A DNA stretch of 64,000 bases, from contig JAPZUD010000007.1 in assembly GCA_027533425.1 (NCBI GenBank), positions 62,001 through 126,000 on the forward strand, read 5' to 3'. The notes beneath the pieces are model-generated. The model did no database searches and was not told the origin of the DNA. It saw nothing but the letters and a program-made list of their open reading frames with translations. Positions 16,831 to 25,137 of this stretch are shown here, piece after piece. The first letter of the stretch is position 1. The number at the start of each line of letters is the position of its first letter. The position numbers and the translations under genes were made by a program. The DNA comes from Beijerinckiaceae bacterium. GTDB taxonomy: Bacteria; Pseudomonadota; Alphaproteobacteria; Rhizobiales; Beijerinckiaceae.

Positions 16831-17969
16831 CAGCGCTTCTCCTGCCCGTTGGCGCCGCGGCGCATCAGGTCGTTGAGCGGCAGGAGCGGCACGACGCCGT
16901 TCTGCTGCTTGCCCTGGTCGATGATGATCTTGTCCATGCCGCCATAGATCCGTTCGATGGATTCGAGATAGAGGCGCTGCCGGGTGATTTCCGGTGCCTT
17001 CTTGTATTCGTCGAGGATCGAGATGAAGCGCGCCGCTTCACCTCGGGCATCCGCGATCATCCGTTCGCGCTCGGCCTCGGCCCGCTGGGTGATGCGCGAG
17101 GCTTCACCGCGCGCTTCCGGGATCACCTTGTTGGCATAGGTCTGCGCCTCGTTCTGCGCACGTTCCTGGTCGGCACGGGCCGCCTGGACATCGCGGAACG
17201 CATCGATGACCTCGGCAGGCGGGTCAACCTTCATCAGCTGGACCTGCTGCACGATGATGCCGGCGCCATAGCCGTTCAGCGTCTTCTGCATCAGTTCCTG
17301 CACCGCGCGCTCGATTTCAAGGCGGGCGCCGGTCAGGATCGGCTGGATGTCGCGACGGCCGACAATCTCGCGCATCGCGCTCTCGGCCACGGCCTTCACC
17401 GTGGCTTCCGGGCTGCGCAGGTTGAACACGAAGTCCTGGGGACGGCGGGCATCGACCAGCCAGAGAACCGAAAAATCAACGTCGACGATATTCTCGTCGC
17501 CGGTCAGCATCAGGCTCTCCTCGCGGATGTCCCGGACGCCGCCACGCGGGCCGGCACCGCTGCGCAGGCCGACTTCGATCGTCTGCACGCCGATGGTCGG
17601 CTTGTCGATCCGGCCGATCGGATAGGGCCAGTTCCAGTTCAGACCCGGCGCCGTGATCGAGGCGAAGCGACCGAACACGCGCTCGATGCCCATCTCGTTG
17701 GGCCGGACCGTGTAGAAGCCTGTCAGCATCCAGCCGACCACGGCCAGCAGGCCGAGGAAGGCGATGCCGACAGCGCCGAGCTTCGAAAGCCCGCCGCCAT
17801 CGCCGCCCGGGCCACCGCCCGGCAGCACGCGCCGCAGCTTGTCCTGGCTCCTCCGGAGGATGTCTTCGAGGTCCGGTGGCTCACGTCCGCCGCCGCCCGA
17901 GGGGCCGGAGCCCCATGGGTTTGGGTTTCGGGGGCCCTGCCCCCTTGGCTGCCAGGGTCCGTTACTCAT
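16830..17969 (-). CDS. hflK: HflK, FtsH protease modulator
   Basis: The 379-residue SPFH-family partner of HflC starts with a cytoplasmic Gly/Pro-rich tail (about residues 1-55). One membrane helix (GAVGIAFLGLLAVVGWMLTGF, about 66-86) follows, then a band-7 domain (TVRPNEMGIERVFGRFASITAPGLNWNWPYPIG region) and an alpha-helical Glu/Arg-rich segment at about 265-340. It is the first gene of the hflKC pair and overlaps hflC at one base. Confidence 0.95.
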   Translation of the reverse strand: MSNGPWQPRGQGPRNPNPWGSGPSGGGGREPPDLEDILRRSQDKLRRVLPGGGPGGDGGGLSKLGAVGIAFLGLLAVVGWMLTGFYTVRPNEMGIERVFGRFASITAPGLNWNWPYPIGRIDKPTIGVQTIEVGLRSGAGPRGGVRDIREESLMLTGDENIVDVDFSVLWLVDARRPQDFVFNLRSPEATVKAVAESAMREIVGRRDIQPILTGARLEIERAVQELMQKTLNGYGAGIIVQQVQLMKVDPPAEVIDAFRDVQAARADQERAQNEAQTYANKVIPEARGEASRITQRAEAERERMIADARGEAARFISILDEYKKAPEITRQRLYLESIERIYGGMDKIIIDQGKQQNGVVPLLPLNDLMRRGANGQEKR

Positions 17970-18035
17970 GAAGCGCTTTCTCTCCGGCCATTCCCGTTCT
18001 TGACGATGTTCATTTGGGTCTTCGACACGCGAAGG

Positions 18036-18572
18036 TCAACGCCGAAGGTATGTGACGAAGCGAAAGTCTGCCTCGTCATCGGCATTCTTGGTGAAGGATT
18101 GCCGGCTCGCTTCGCGCCAGACGAGAGGATCGATGGCCGGAAAAACCGCATCGCCTTCGGGCGACAGATCGACCTGGGTGATCTCGAGCCGGTCAGCGTG
18201 AGGCAGGAAATGGCGGTAGATCTCGCTCCCCCCGCCGATCATCACTTCGTCCTGCTTGTGCAGTTCCGCAAGGTTGCGGGCCAGCGCCAGCCCGCTTTCC
18301 GGGTCCGGCGCCACGGCGACACCCTCATGCGACCAGCCGGGATTCCGGGTGATGACAACCGTATGCCGGCCAGGCAAGGGCCTGCCGATCGAGTCGAACG
18401 TCTTGCGCCCCATCAGGATCGGCTTGCCCATGGTCAGCGCGCGGAAATGTCTCATGTCGGATTTCAGCCGCCAGAGCAGCCGGTTGTCGCGCCCGATGAC
18501 ACCGTTCCGCGCCACGGCAGCCACCACAACGATCCGGACCCCTGGCCCGGCAGCAGGATGCGCCGCCATCAC
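18036..18572 (-). CDS. folA: Dihydrofolate reductase
   Basis: The product of up to 178 residues reduces dihydrofolate with NADPH. The family pattern is complete: [20 protein letters not shown] with the substrate-side Trp, [27 protein letters not shown] for the cofactor phosphate, and [23 protein letters not shown]. The acidic active-site residue is Asp in LKSDM. The first one or two Met codons are alternatives. It overlaps thyA by four bases, so the enzyme that makes dihydrofolate and the one that recycles it are co-expressed. Confidence 0.95.
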   Translation of the reverse strand: MMAAHPAAGPGVRIVVVAAVARNGVIGRDNRLLWRLKSDMRHFRALTMGKPILMGRKTFDSIGRPLPGRHTVVITRNPGWSHEGVAVAPDPESGLALARNLAELHKQDEVMIGGGSEIYRHFLPHADRLEITQVDLSPEGDAVFPAIDPLVWREASRQSFTKNADDEADFRFVTYLRR

Positions 18573-19363
18573 ACCGCGACCGGTGCCTTGATGGCGGGAT
18601 GCGGGTCATACCCCTCGATGGCGACATCCTCGAAGCGGAACGCGAACAGGTCGGTCACGGCCGGATTGAGCTTCAGAACCGGCAAGGGCCGGGGCTGCCG
18701 CGTCAATTGCAGGCGCGCCTGATCGAGATGGTTGGAATAGAGATGGACATCCCCGAAGGAATGCACGAAATCGCCCGGCTTCAGCCCGGTCACCTGCGCG
18801 ATCATGTGCGTCAGCAGCGCATAGGAGGCAATGTTGAACGGCACGCCGAGGAACAGGTCAGCCGAGCGCTGGTAAAGCTGGCAGGACAGGCGCCCCGCAG
18901 CGACATGGAACTGGAACAGGCAATGACAGGGGGCCAGCGCCATGTCGGGAATATCCGCCGGGTTCCAGGCCGAGACGATCAGCCGGCGGGAATCCGGGTT
19001 GCGGCGGATCTCGACCAGCAATTCGGCGATCTGGTCGACAACCCCGCCATCCGGCTTGGCCCAACTCCGCCATTGCCGGCCATAGACGGGGCCAAGGTCG
19101 CCCGTCTCGTCGGCCCATTCGTCCCAGATCGAAACGCCGTTTTCCTTCAGGTACCGGATGTTGGTATCGCCCGCGAGGAACCAGATCAGCTCGTGGATGA
19201 TCGATTTCAGATGCAGCTTCTTGGTGGTGACGAGCGGAAAGCCCTTCGCAAGGTCAAAGCGCAGCTGCGCCCCGAAAAGCGAAAGCGTGCCGGTGCCGGT
19301 CCGGTCCTGCTTGGGAACGCCCTCGTCGAGGACGCGCTGCATCAGGTCAAGATAGGTCTGCAT
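18569..19363 (-). CDS. thyA: Thymidylate synthase
   Basis: The 264-residue enzyme methylates dUMP with methylene-tetrahydrofolate. Length and numbering match the E. coli enzyme: catalytic Cys146 in [12 protein letters not shown], the phosphate-binding Arg in [12 protein letters not shown], and [18 protein letters not shown] for nucleotide and folate binding. ATG at 19363 is chosen over a longer frame with 24 extra non-conserved residues. It is the first gene of the thyA-folA pair. Confidence 0.97.
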   Translation of the reverse strand: MQTYLDLMQRVLDEGVPKQDRTGTGTLSLFGAQLRFDLAKGFPLVTTKKLHLKSIIHELIWFLAGDTNIRYLKENGVSIWDEWADETGDLGPVYGRQWRSWAKPDGGVVDQIAELLVEIRRNPDSRRLIVSAWNPADIPDMALAPCHCLFQFHVAAGRLSCQLYQRSADLFLGVPFNIASYALLTHMIAQVTGLKPGDFVHSFGDVHLYSNHLDQARLQLTRQPRPLPVLKLNPAVTDLFAFRFEDVAIEGYDPHPAIKAPVAV

Positions 19364-19412
19364 GGCCAGGTCCGGGGCTTGGCGACGGACACGATAGGCG
19401 GCGCATGATGAA

Positions 19413-19436
19413 AATGGCCGGTCGCAACCGGCCATT
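19413..19436 (-). terminator. Terminator of the DUF2853 gene
   Basis: A perfect ten-base-pair stem (AATGGCCGGT with its complement) has a four-base loop. On the minus strand it ends ATTTTC, about 50 bases after the DUF2853 stop and 50 bases before thyA. Confidence 0.8.
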
Positions 19437-19485
19437 CACAACCTGTCACGCCACAGGAAGGGCGTGGCGGCGGCGCCTGCGGGCG

Positions 19486-19806
19486 TCACTTCGGGTGGAA
19501 CATCGAGAGCTGCTTGAAATGCTCCGCGATCAGATAGTAGACGGTGATGCGCGACTTCGTGCGGTCTGCCTTCATCTTCTCGCATTGCGCCTTGACCACG
19601 GCGGTCAGGTCGGCATCGCTCTCCTTGCGGCCAAGCTTCTTCTTGCAGAAATTCTCGACCACGCGCTTGACCTCTTCCGGGTCGGAAGCGGCGACATAAC
19701 GCGTATCCGGCTTGCTCATCACGAGCGCATAGGTCTTGGCCATGCCAGTGACGGCAGCCTCATCCACCTTGGCGGTGTATTTCTTCACATCTGCAAGATG
19801 ATCCAT
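19486..19806 (-). CDS. DUF2853-family protein
   Basis: The 106-residue cytoplasmic protein matches the DUF2853 family: an N-terminal helix starting DHLADVKKYTAKVDEAAV, a central lysine-rich helix (VENFCKKKLGRKESDADL) and a C-terminal RITVYYLIAEHFKQLSMF. The function is unknown. ATG at 19806 is chosen because the 34 extra upstream residues do not look conserved. It is transcribed alone, with its own terminator, and is divergent from the tmRNA gene about 190 bases away. Confidence 0.8.
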   Translation of the reverse strand: MDHLADVKKYTAKVDEAAVTGMAKTYALVMSKPDTRYVAASDPEEVKRVVENFCKKKLGRKESDADLTAVVKAQCEKMKADRTKSRITVYYLIAEHFKQLSMFHPK

Positions 19807-19965
19807 GCACGTTCCCTCCCACACGACATTCATCGGAAGCCGGCCCGCAAGCCTGACTGCGCCGATAAATGGATCACGATTCCGGGACGAACGCCACCGG
19901 ATTTCCAAGAAAATCCACCATTCCGGAGCGAAATGCCACGGCGGCGAAGAATCTGCGTTTATCCC

Positions 19966-19994
19966 TTCAATTCGGCGCGCAACACCCCTATATT
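19966..19994 (+). promoter_or_regulatory. Putative ssrA promoter
   Basis: TATATT (19989-19994, five of six consensus bases) is preceded, after 17 bases, by a weaker TTCAAT (19966-19971). The predicted start near 20001 is where the tmRNA acceptor piece should begin. Confidence 0.5.
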
Positions 19995-20080
19995 GACGGT
20001 GTCGTCCTCGTGGCGACTATGGCGATAAACGGCTGTCGTAATAAACCCATCGGACCCGGGGGCGGTACCCGGCGCCTCCA

Positions 20081-20106
20081 CCTCAAGGCCGCATGCGGCC
20101 TTGAGG
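20081..20106 (+). other. Excised hairpin between tmRNA acceptor and coding pieces
   Basis: The 26 bases form a fully self-complementary palindrome (arms CCTCAAGGCCGCA and its complement) between the 3' end of the acceptor piece and the mature 5' end of the coding piece. In permuted tmRNAs this loop is cut out by tRNA-processing enzymes such as RNase P. Confidence 0.75.
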
Positions 20107-20191
20107 CGGGGGCGAAACAGGATCGACGAGGGCGTAAAGGGTAGACTTTCGCTCGGCATGATACCGCCGTTATCGGGTCAAACCTATAGTT

Positions 20192-20230
20192 GCGAATGAC
20201 AACTATGCTCCGGTTGCCCAGGCCGCGTAA
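20192..20230 (+). other. tmRNA tag reading frame ANDNYAPVAQAA
   Basis: The resume codon GCG at 20192 is followed by AAT GAC AAC TAT and so on up to TAA at 20228-20230. With the alanine carried by the tmRNA the tag is A-ANDNYAPVAQAA. The AND-N-Y start is the part bound by SspB, and the C-terminal Ala-Ala is the ClpX signal. Confidence 0.93.
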
Positions 20231-20394
20231 CGCGGTTTGGAATTCCGAACCTAAGTCCTTGCGGGTAGCACCGTAAGGCGGGGCCGGCAGGCGCCTGGCA
20301 ACAGAAGCCTGCCACTTTCCTGACCGCCGGGCTCCGCCTCTTTCCGGATCCGGAGAATCAGGGTCTTGTCCGGTAGCCGACGCCAAGGGGCCCC

Positions 20395-21051
20395 ATGAAC
20401 GATTCGCCGTCCGAAGACCTGATCCGCTATGATGTCATGGTGCAGGAAGCCCTGCTCGGTGTCGTGCGCAAGGTCCTGCAGGATGCCGCCAAATCGGGCC
20501 TGCCGGGCGAACATCATTTCTACATCACCTTCCGCTCGCAGGCGCCCGGCGTCCGGCTTTCCACCCGGCTGCGCGAGAAATATCCGGAAGAAATGACAAT
20601 CGTGCTCCAGCATCAGTTCTGGGACCTGATCGTCGGCGACCACAATTTCGAGGTCGGGCTGTCCTTCGGCGGCGTGCCGGAACGGCTGCTCGTGCCCTAT
20701 GAGGCACTGACCGGCTTCTACGATCCCTCCGTCCAGTTCGGGCTGAAATTCTCCCCGGACGAGGCGCAGGCGGACAATGATTCCGGCGAGGATCCGGAAG
20801 AGCCGACCGTCAAGGACCAGCTCGAGGCCATCGCGACGCTCGAGAGCGGCAAGTCACGCAAGCGAACGGCGCCGGAGCCGTCGACCGTGCAGGAAAACAG
20901 CGATCCGAAACAGGCCGAGGCGGTGGAGAAAGTGCCCACGGGCCGGAAATCTCGGGCCAAGCCGGTTGCTCCTGCCACACCCGAGGACGAGAAGCCCGCG
21001 GCCGGCGGCGCGGAAGTCGTCAGCCTCGAAGCCTTCCGGAAAAAGAAGTAA
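20395..21051 (+). CDS. sspB: SspB-family ClpXP adaptor (alpha type)
   Basis: The 218-residue protein tethers ssrA-tagged substrates to ClpXP. The folded domain covers about residues 8-125 (IRYDVMVQEALLGVVRKVL, HHFYITFRSQAPGVRLSTRL and the tag-groove strands EVGLSFGGVPERLLVPYEALTGFYDPSVQFGL). A long acidic, Pro/Lys-rich flexible linker follows (about 125-205). The conserved C-terminal tail VVSLEAFRKKK is the likely ClpX-binding motif. The start ATG has an AAGGGG ribosome site. It lies directly after ssrA, the gene for its own recognition tag. Confidence 0.93.
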   Translation: MNDSPSEDLIRYDVMVQEALLGVVRKVLQDAAKSGLPGEHHFYITFRSQAPGVRLSTRLREKYPEEMTIVLQHQFWDLIVGDHNFEVGLSFGGVPERLLVPYEALTGFYDPSVQFGLKFSPDEAQADNDSGEDPEEPTVKDQLEAIATLESGKSRKRTAPEPSTVQENSDPKQAEAVEKVPTGRKSRAKPVAPATPEDEKPAAGGAEVVSLEAFRKKK

Positions 21052-21060
21052 CCACTCCCC

Positions 21061-22263
21061 TCAGCGGCGTCCGAAGACCAGCGGCCACTGGTCGGGGCGT
21101 CCGGCCACGCCGTCGCACCGCGTTTTCTCGCGGAACTCCACGAGGGCGAGTTTGCCTTCGCGCGTCACGGCATGGCGTTCGAAAATGCCGCAATCCTGCC
21201 TGTCGCTGGCGGGATAGAGCGAGGTCACCGTCCGGCTGCGGACATCCCATTGCGCCGACATCAGCACACCGGAATCGAGCTTGCGGTCGAGCCCGCGTGG
21301 CGAGGGCGTTTCGAGGATCTCGTATTGCTGGTCCGGTGCCGGCAGGTAGACCAACGCGAATACCGAGGTCTGGTTCTGGCCGAACCGGTCACAGGGAATC
21401 TGCCAGATCGCGGATTCCTCCGACATCTGGAACCCGGTAATCCCGTTGCGCTGCGCCGGCACCGTGCATCCGAAGCGCTGGTTGATACCCTGCAGGAACC
21501 GGGCCGGAACCTGTTGCTGGCGCACCGAATAGCGCTCGAACATCTCCGGTCCGGGTGCCGGGCGGGCGGCAGGCGCTACCGGTGCCGGTGCGGAGGGCGG
21601 TCGGGTCTGGCTGCTGGCCGAGAGCGTGCCGCCGGCCGCAGCGGTTCCGGGCGAGAGCGTGCCGGCGGTCAGCGGCGCCCCGCCGGCATTCGGCGCGGCA
21701 GGCTGGGCGGGCCGCGCCGGCGGGGCGGCGGCGACCGGCGGCGCGGCGGCCGGGCCGGGCAGCGGCGCGCCGGAACAGCCCACCCCGCCCTTGACCGAAG
21801 CGCGGAAGGCCAGCTTGCCGAGCATCGTCACCATCAGCTTGCCGCTGGAAATCTCCACCGCCTCGCCCTGCTCGGGCTCGAGCTTGAGATCGAGCACGAC
21901 ATAGCCCTGCTCGTCCGGCATCTTGTAGAGCTGGAACGGGAAAACACCGTAGCCCTCGCTCTTCCCGCCGGTCCCCACGCGCTGGAGCGGGATGATCGTG
22001 GTCCCCACCTTGATCTGCGCCGCATCGCGCTGATGCGCCGTGCCGCGGAACTGCTCGGTGAAAATGAAGGCGAACCGGTCGGATTCGGGATCGCGGTTGG
22101 CCTGCCAGAGTGCCAGCGAACACCCCTTGGAGCGATCGACCTCGGCCTTGTCGAAGAGCTTCAGGTCGATCTCGTTCGCTGGCGGCGGAACATTCTGCGC
22201 CGATCCGCCCGCGGACCAGCCGCAGCCCAGCGCCAGGAATGTCGCGAACCCCAAACGTCTCAT
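21061..22263 (-). CDS. Secreted protein with DUF1176-like C-terminus
   Basis: The 400-residue product has a Sec signal peptide ([22 protein letters not shown]). An N-terminal globular region covers about 25-165. A strongly Pro/Ala/Gly-rich linker spans about 170-245. The C-terminal domain shows the DUF1176-like pattern of [21 protein letters not shown], a central aromatic strand and a Cys before QWPLVF. The function is unknown. ATG at 22263 is chosen because it starts the signal peptide. It is convergent with sspB and divergent from fumC. Confidence 0.65.
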   Translation of the reverse strand: MRRLGFATFLALGCGWSAGGSAQNVPPPANEIDLKLFDKAEVDRSKGCSLALWQANRDPESDRFAFIFTEQFRGTAHQRDAAQIKVGTTIIPLQRVGTGGKSEGYGVFPFQLYKMPDEQGYVVLDLKLEPEQGEAVEISSGKLMVTMLGKLAFRASVKGGVGCSGAPLPGPAAAPPVAAAPPARPAQPAAPNAGGAPLTAGTLSPGTAAAGGTLSASSQTRPPSAPAPVAPAARPAPGPEMFERYSVRQQQVPARFLQGINQRFGCTVPAQRNGITGFQMSEESAIWQIPCDRFGQNQTSVFALVYLPAPDQQYEILETPSPRGLDRKLDSGVLMSAQWDVRSRTVTSLYPASDRQDCGIFERHAVTREGKLALVEFREKTRCDGVAGRPDQWPLVFGRR

Positions 22264-22362
22264 GGCCTTGCCCCTGCTTGCCCGGAAACGTCGCATGGGC
22301 TGCCCTTCCTGTCAAAAGCACGGCTGGCTTGCGGGCCCCGCGCTCCCCGACTTGCGTCGCGG

Positions 22363-22391
22363 TTGAAGCCGCTCCCGCCGCGTGTTAGCGA
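22363..22391 (+). promoter_or_regulatory. Putative fumC promoter
   Basis: TTGAAG (22363-22368), a 17-base spacer and TAGCGA (22386-22391) lie 35 bases upstream of the fumC start codon. Confidence 0.45.
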
Positions 22392-22425
22392 GCGCAGCAT
22401 CCGACACGACCAGCGAGAGGCGATC

Positions 22426-23811
22426 ATGGCGACGCGCATCGAAACCGATACTTTTGGCCCGATCGAGGTGGACCAGGCTGTCTACTGGGGTGCACAGGCG
22501 CAACGCAGCCTCGGGAATTTCAAGATCGGCTGGGAAAAGCAGCCGCAGCCGATCGTCAAGGCCCTCGGCATCGTCAAGCGGGCCGCCGCCGAGGCCAATA
22601 TCGCGCTCGGCAAGCTGGATCCGAAGCTCGGCGCCACCATCATCGAAGCCGCGCAGGAAGTGATTGACGGCAAGCACGACGCGCATTTCCCGCTGGTGGT
22701 CTGGCAGACCGGCTCCGGCACGCAGTCGAACATGAATGCCAACGAAGTCATCTCGAACCGCGCGATCGAGATGCTCGGCGGCGAGATGGGCTCGAAGAAG
22801 CCGGTCCATCCGAACGACCATGTCAACATGTCGCAATCCTCGAACGACACCTTCCCGACGGCAATGCACATTGCCTGCGCGGCGGAAGTCGTCGAGCGGC
22901 TGCTGCCGGCGCTGAAGCACCTGCATGGCGCGCTGGATGCCAAGGCCAAGGCCTGGGCGCATATCATCAAGATCGGCCGCACCCACACGCAGGATGCGAC
23001 GCCGGTGACGCTCGGCCAGGAATTCTCCGGCTATGCGAAGCAGATCGAGAACGGCATTGCCCGCGTCGAGATGACCCTGCCGATGCTGATGGAACTCGCA
23101 CAGGGCGGCACCGCCGTCGGCACCGGCCTCGCCTCGCCGGTCGGCTTTGCCGAAAAGGTGGCCGAGAAGATCGCGGGCATTACCGGCCTGCCCTTCACCT
23201 CGGCGCCGAACAAGTTCGAGGCCCTCGCCGCGCATGACGCGATGGTGATGACCCATGGCGCCATCACCACCGTCGCGATGAGCTGCTTCAAGATCGCCAA
23301 CGATATCCGCTTCCTCGGCTCGGGCCCGCGCGCGGGCCTCGGCGAACTCGCCCTGCCGGAAAACGAGCCGGGCTCCTCGATCATGCCGGGCAAGGTCAAC
23401 CCGACGCAATGCGAGGCGCTGACCCAGGTTGCCGCCCATATCCACGGCAACAACGCCGCGATCGGCTTTGCCGGCAGCCAGGGCCATTTCGAGCTGAACG
23501 TCTTCAACCCGATGATGGCCTATAACTTCCTGCAATCGGTCCGGCTCCTTGCGGATGCCGCCGTGTCCTTCACCGACAATTGCGTCGTCGGCATCGAGCC
23601 GCGCCTCGACAATATCGAGGCTGGCCTGCGCAACTCGCTGATGCTGGTCACGCCGCTGAAGGAAAAATACGGCTATGACCGCGCCGCGAAAATCGCCAAG
23701 ACCGCGCACAAGAACGGCACGACCCTGCGCGAGGAAGCCATCAAGGACGGCATCCCGGCCGAGGATTTCGACGCGATCGTCCGCCCGGAAAACATGATCT
23801 CGCCAGGCTGA
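22426..23811 (+). CDS. fumC: Fumarate hydratase, class II
   Basis: The 461-residue enzyme interconverts fumarate and malate in the TCA cycle. The superfamily signature [13 protein letters not shown], the substrate-binding [13 protein letters not shown], the [17 protein letters not shown] region and [10 protein letters not shown] are all present. ATG at 22426 follows GAGAGG; the open frame extends far upstream, but that part is the antisense of the secreted-protein gene. A terminator follows. Confidence 0.97.
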   Translation: MATRIETDTFGPIEVDQAVYWGAQAQRSLGNFKIGWEKQPQPIVKALGIVKRAAAEANIALGKLDPKLGATIIEAAQEVIDGKHDAHFPLVVWQTGSGTQSNMNANEVISNRAIEMLGGEMGSKKPVHPNDHVNMSQSSNDTFPTAMHIACAAEVVERLLPALKHLHGALDAKAKAWAHIIKIGRTHTQDATPVTLGQEFSGYAKQIENGIARVEMTLPMLMELAQGGTAVGTGLASPVGFAEKVAEKIAGITGLPFTSAPNKFEALAAHDAMVMTHGAITTVAMSCFKIANDIRFLGSGPRAGLGELALPENEPGSSIMPGKVNPTQCEALTQVAAHIHGNNAAIGFAGSQGHFELNVFNPMMAYNFLQSVRLLADAAVSFTDNCVVGIEPRLDNIEAGLRNSLMLVTPLKEKYGYDRAAKIAKTAHKNGTTLREEAIKDGIPAEDFDAIVRPENMISPG

Positions 23812-23836
23812 ATAGCATTCTGACAATCGCCTTAAA

Positions 23837-23865
23837 CCGGGATTCATCACGAAACCCGGCTTTTT
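23837..23865 (+). terminator. Rho-independent terminator of fumC
   Basis: The stem CCGGG-TTC/GAA-CCCGG has one A-A mismatch and a five-base loop and is followed by C and five T. It begins 26 bases after the fumC stop. Confidence 0.8.
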
Positions 23866-23901
23866 ACCGGCGTTTAGGGGTTGTCAAACATGCCCGGCCT
23901 A

Positions 23902-23928
23902 AGCCCTTCCGGCAGAACAGGAAGGGCT
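23902..23928 (+). promoter_or_regulatory. Stem-loop that covers the ribosome site of the methyltransferase gene
   Basis: A perfect nine-base-pair stem (AGCCCTTCC with GGAAGGGCT) and a nine-base loop end five bases before the ATG at 23934. The 3' arm contains GGAAGGG, the best Shine-Dalgarno match at the right spacing, so the folded RNA would hide it. Confidence 0.55.
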
Positions 23929-23933
23929 AGGGC

Positions 23934-24626
23934 ATGGCATCAGCATCCGGAACGATCCAGACCGCGAACAAGATTTCCATCCAGGGCGAGGCCTCGCCGC
24001 TGAGTTCGTTCCGCCTGAAGCGCTTTGCCTATATCACGGCACTGATCGACAAGGTGGTGGCGGAGAAGGGCTCCGCCCGCATTCTCGATGTCGGCGGTAC
24101 TGCCGAATACTGGATGGCGGTCGAACCGCTCTGGAAGCGGCATGATGTGCATTTCACGCTCGTCAACCTCCAGGCCGAGCGCGTCAGCGATCCGCGCTTC
24201 ACCTCGCTGGCCGGCAATGCCTGCGCGATGCCGGAATTCGCGGATAACAGCTTCGATATCGTCCATTCCAATTCGGTTATCGAGCATGTCGGCCGCTGGG
24301 CCGCCATGCGCGCCATGGCGGCGGAAGTCCAGCGCCTGGCCCCGTGCTATTATGTGCAGACACCGGCGTTCGGCTTCCCGGTCGAGCCGCATTTCCGCGC
24401 CCCGTTCTTCCATTGGCTGCCCATGCCGATGCGCATCTGGTGGACGCGGCACATGGCCCTCGGCGCATTTCCGAAGGCAGCCACGCTCGATGATGCGATG
24501 CGCTTCTGCGAAGATGCGATCATGGTCGATGCCGTGCGGTTCCGGGCCCTGTTCCCCGAACCGGCCCGCATGATCAAGGAACGCTTCTTCGGCCTGACCA
24601 AGAGCTTCATTGCCATCCGCGACTGA
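23934..24626 (+). CDS. Class I SAM-dependent methyltransferase
   Basis: The 230-residue product has the Rossmann-type SAM site: ARILDVGGTAEYW (about residues 48-60) for motif I, an acidic strand end near FTLVNLQAERV, and FDIVHSNSVIEHVGRW (about 107-122) typical of Methyltransf_11 proteins. The substrate is unknown. The C-terminal half is rich in aromatic residues (HFRAPFFHWLPMPMRIWWTRH). Its ribosome site lies in a hairpin. It is followed by DUF4169 and ribbon-helix-helix genes on the same strand. Confidence 0.8.
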   Translation: MASASGTIQTANKISIQGEASPLSSFRLKRFAYITALIDKVVAEKGSARILDVGGTAEYWMAVEPLWKRHDVHFTLVNLQAERVSDPRFTSLAGNACAMPEFADNSFDIVHSNSVIEHVGRWAAMRAMAAEVQRLAPCYYVQTPAFGFPVEPHFRAPFFHWLPMPMRIWWTRHMALGAFPKAATLDDAMRFCEDAIMVDAVRFRALFPEPARMIKERFFGLTKSFIAIRD

Positions 24627-24684
24627 TGCGGGCATCCTCCGCCGGGACAGGCATTCCGGGCGGTTCAGGGCCAGCAGCACCACG

Positions 24685-24882
24685 ATGAGCGACACCATCA
24701 TCAACTTCCGGCAGGCCCGCAAGAAGCTGGCCCGCGCCGAGGCAGAGCGTCAGGCGCAGGAAAACCGCATCCGTTTCGGCCAGACAAAGGCGGAAAAGCA
24801 GGCCCGCAAGGCCGAGGAGATCCGTCGGACCCGCCTGCTCGAGGCGGGCCGTATCGAACCCGAACCCGATTCGAACCGCTGA
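24685..24882 (+). CDS. DUF4169-family small basic protein
   Basis: The 65-residue, mostly helical, highly charged protein starts MSDTIINFRQARKKLARAEA and continues with repeated Arg/Lys/Glu segments ending RTRLLEAGRIEPE. This matches DUF4169, a family of unknown function that often lies beside a ribbon-helix-helix gene near fumC in alphaproteobacteria. ATG at 24685 is chosen over a longer frame that overlaps the methyltransferase. The next gene starts four bases after its stop. Confidence 0.8.
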   Translation: MSDTIINFRQARKKLARAEAERQAQENRIRFGQTKAEKQARKAEEIRRTRLLEAGRIEPEPDSNR

Positions 24883-24885
24883 TCG

Positions 24886-25131
24886 ATGCCCGCCGTGATC
24901 AAGCGCAGCCTGCGCATTGCCGGGCACGCTACCTCGATCTCGCTCGAGGAGCCATTCTGGCGTTTCCTGAGACAGAAGGCGGAGAGCGAGGGGCGAAGCC
25001 TGAGCGCCTTGGTCGAGGAGATTGACCGCGAGCGCCGCGAGGGCAACCTCTCCTCGGCCATCCGCGTCCACCTGCTCGAATGGCTGATGGCCGGCGGCGC
25101 CATGGTGCCGCGGCCCGATAGGGGACACTGA
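24886..25131 (+). CDS. Ribbon-helix-helix domain protein
   Basis: The 81-residue product matches the RHH_4 type: a short strand (KRSLRIAGHATSISLE), then two helices (PFWRFLRQKAESEGRSLSALVEEIDRERR and NLSSAIRVHLLEWLMAG). Such proteins usually bind DNA as dimers, but no target is known. It starts four bases after the DUF4169 stop, so the two are co-translated. It converges with the AsmA gene. Confidence 0.8.
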   Translation: MPAVIKRSLRIAGHATSISLEEPFWRFLRQKAESEGRSLSALVEEIDRERREGNLSSAIRVHLLEWLMAGGAMVPRPDRGH

Positions 25132-25137
25132 CCGGCC

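Larger units (their letters stand above)
20000..20320 (+). ncRNA. ssrA: Transfer-messenger RNA, circularly permuted two-piece form
   Basis: The gene has the alphaproteobacterial permuted order. The acceptor piece comes first and ends at about 20082: T-stem CCGGG/CCCGG with a seven-base loop, then CGCCTCC at 20073-20079 and ACC. An intervening hairpin at 20081-20106 follows, then the coding piece from 20108 with GGGGGCG, GGATCGACG and the tag frame at 20192-20230. GGGGGCG pairs with CGCCTCC in a seven-base acceptor stem that keeps the G3-U70 pair read by alanyl-tRNA synthetase. The DNA encodes ACCT, so the last A of CCA must be added after processing. Outer ends are approximate. sspB follows. 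Confidence 0.93.

Noticed and set aside
21172-22425. Upstream extension of the fumC reading frame
   Set aside because: It is the antisense of the secreted-protein gene, has no fumarase similarity, and ATG at 22426 has a ribosome site and promoter.
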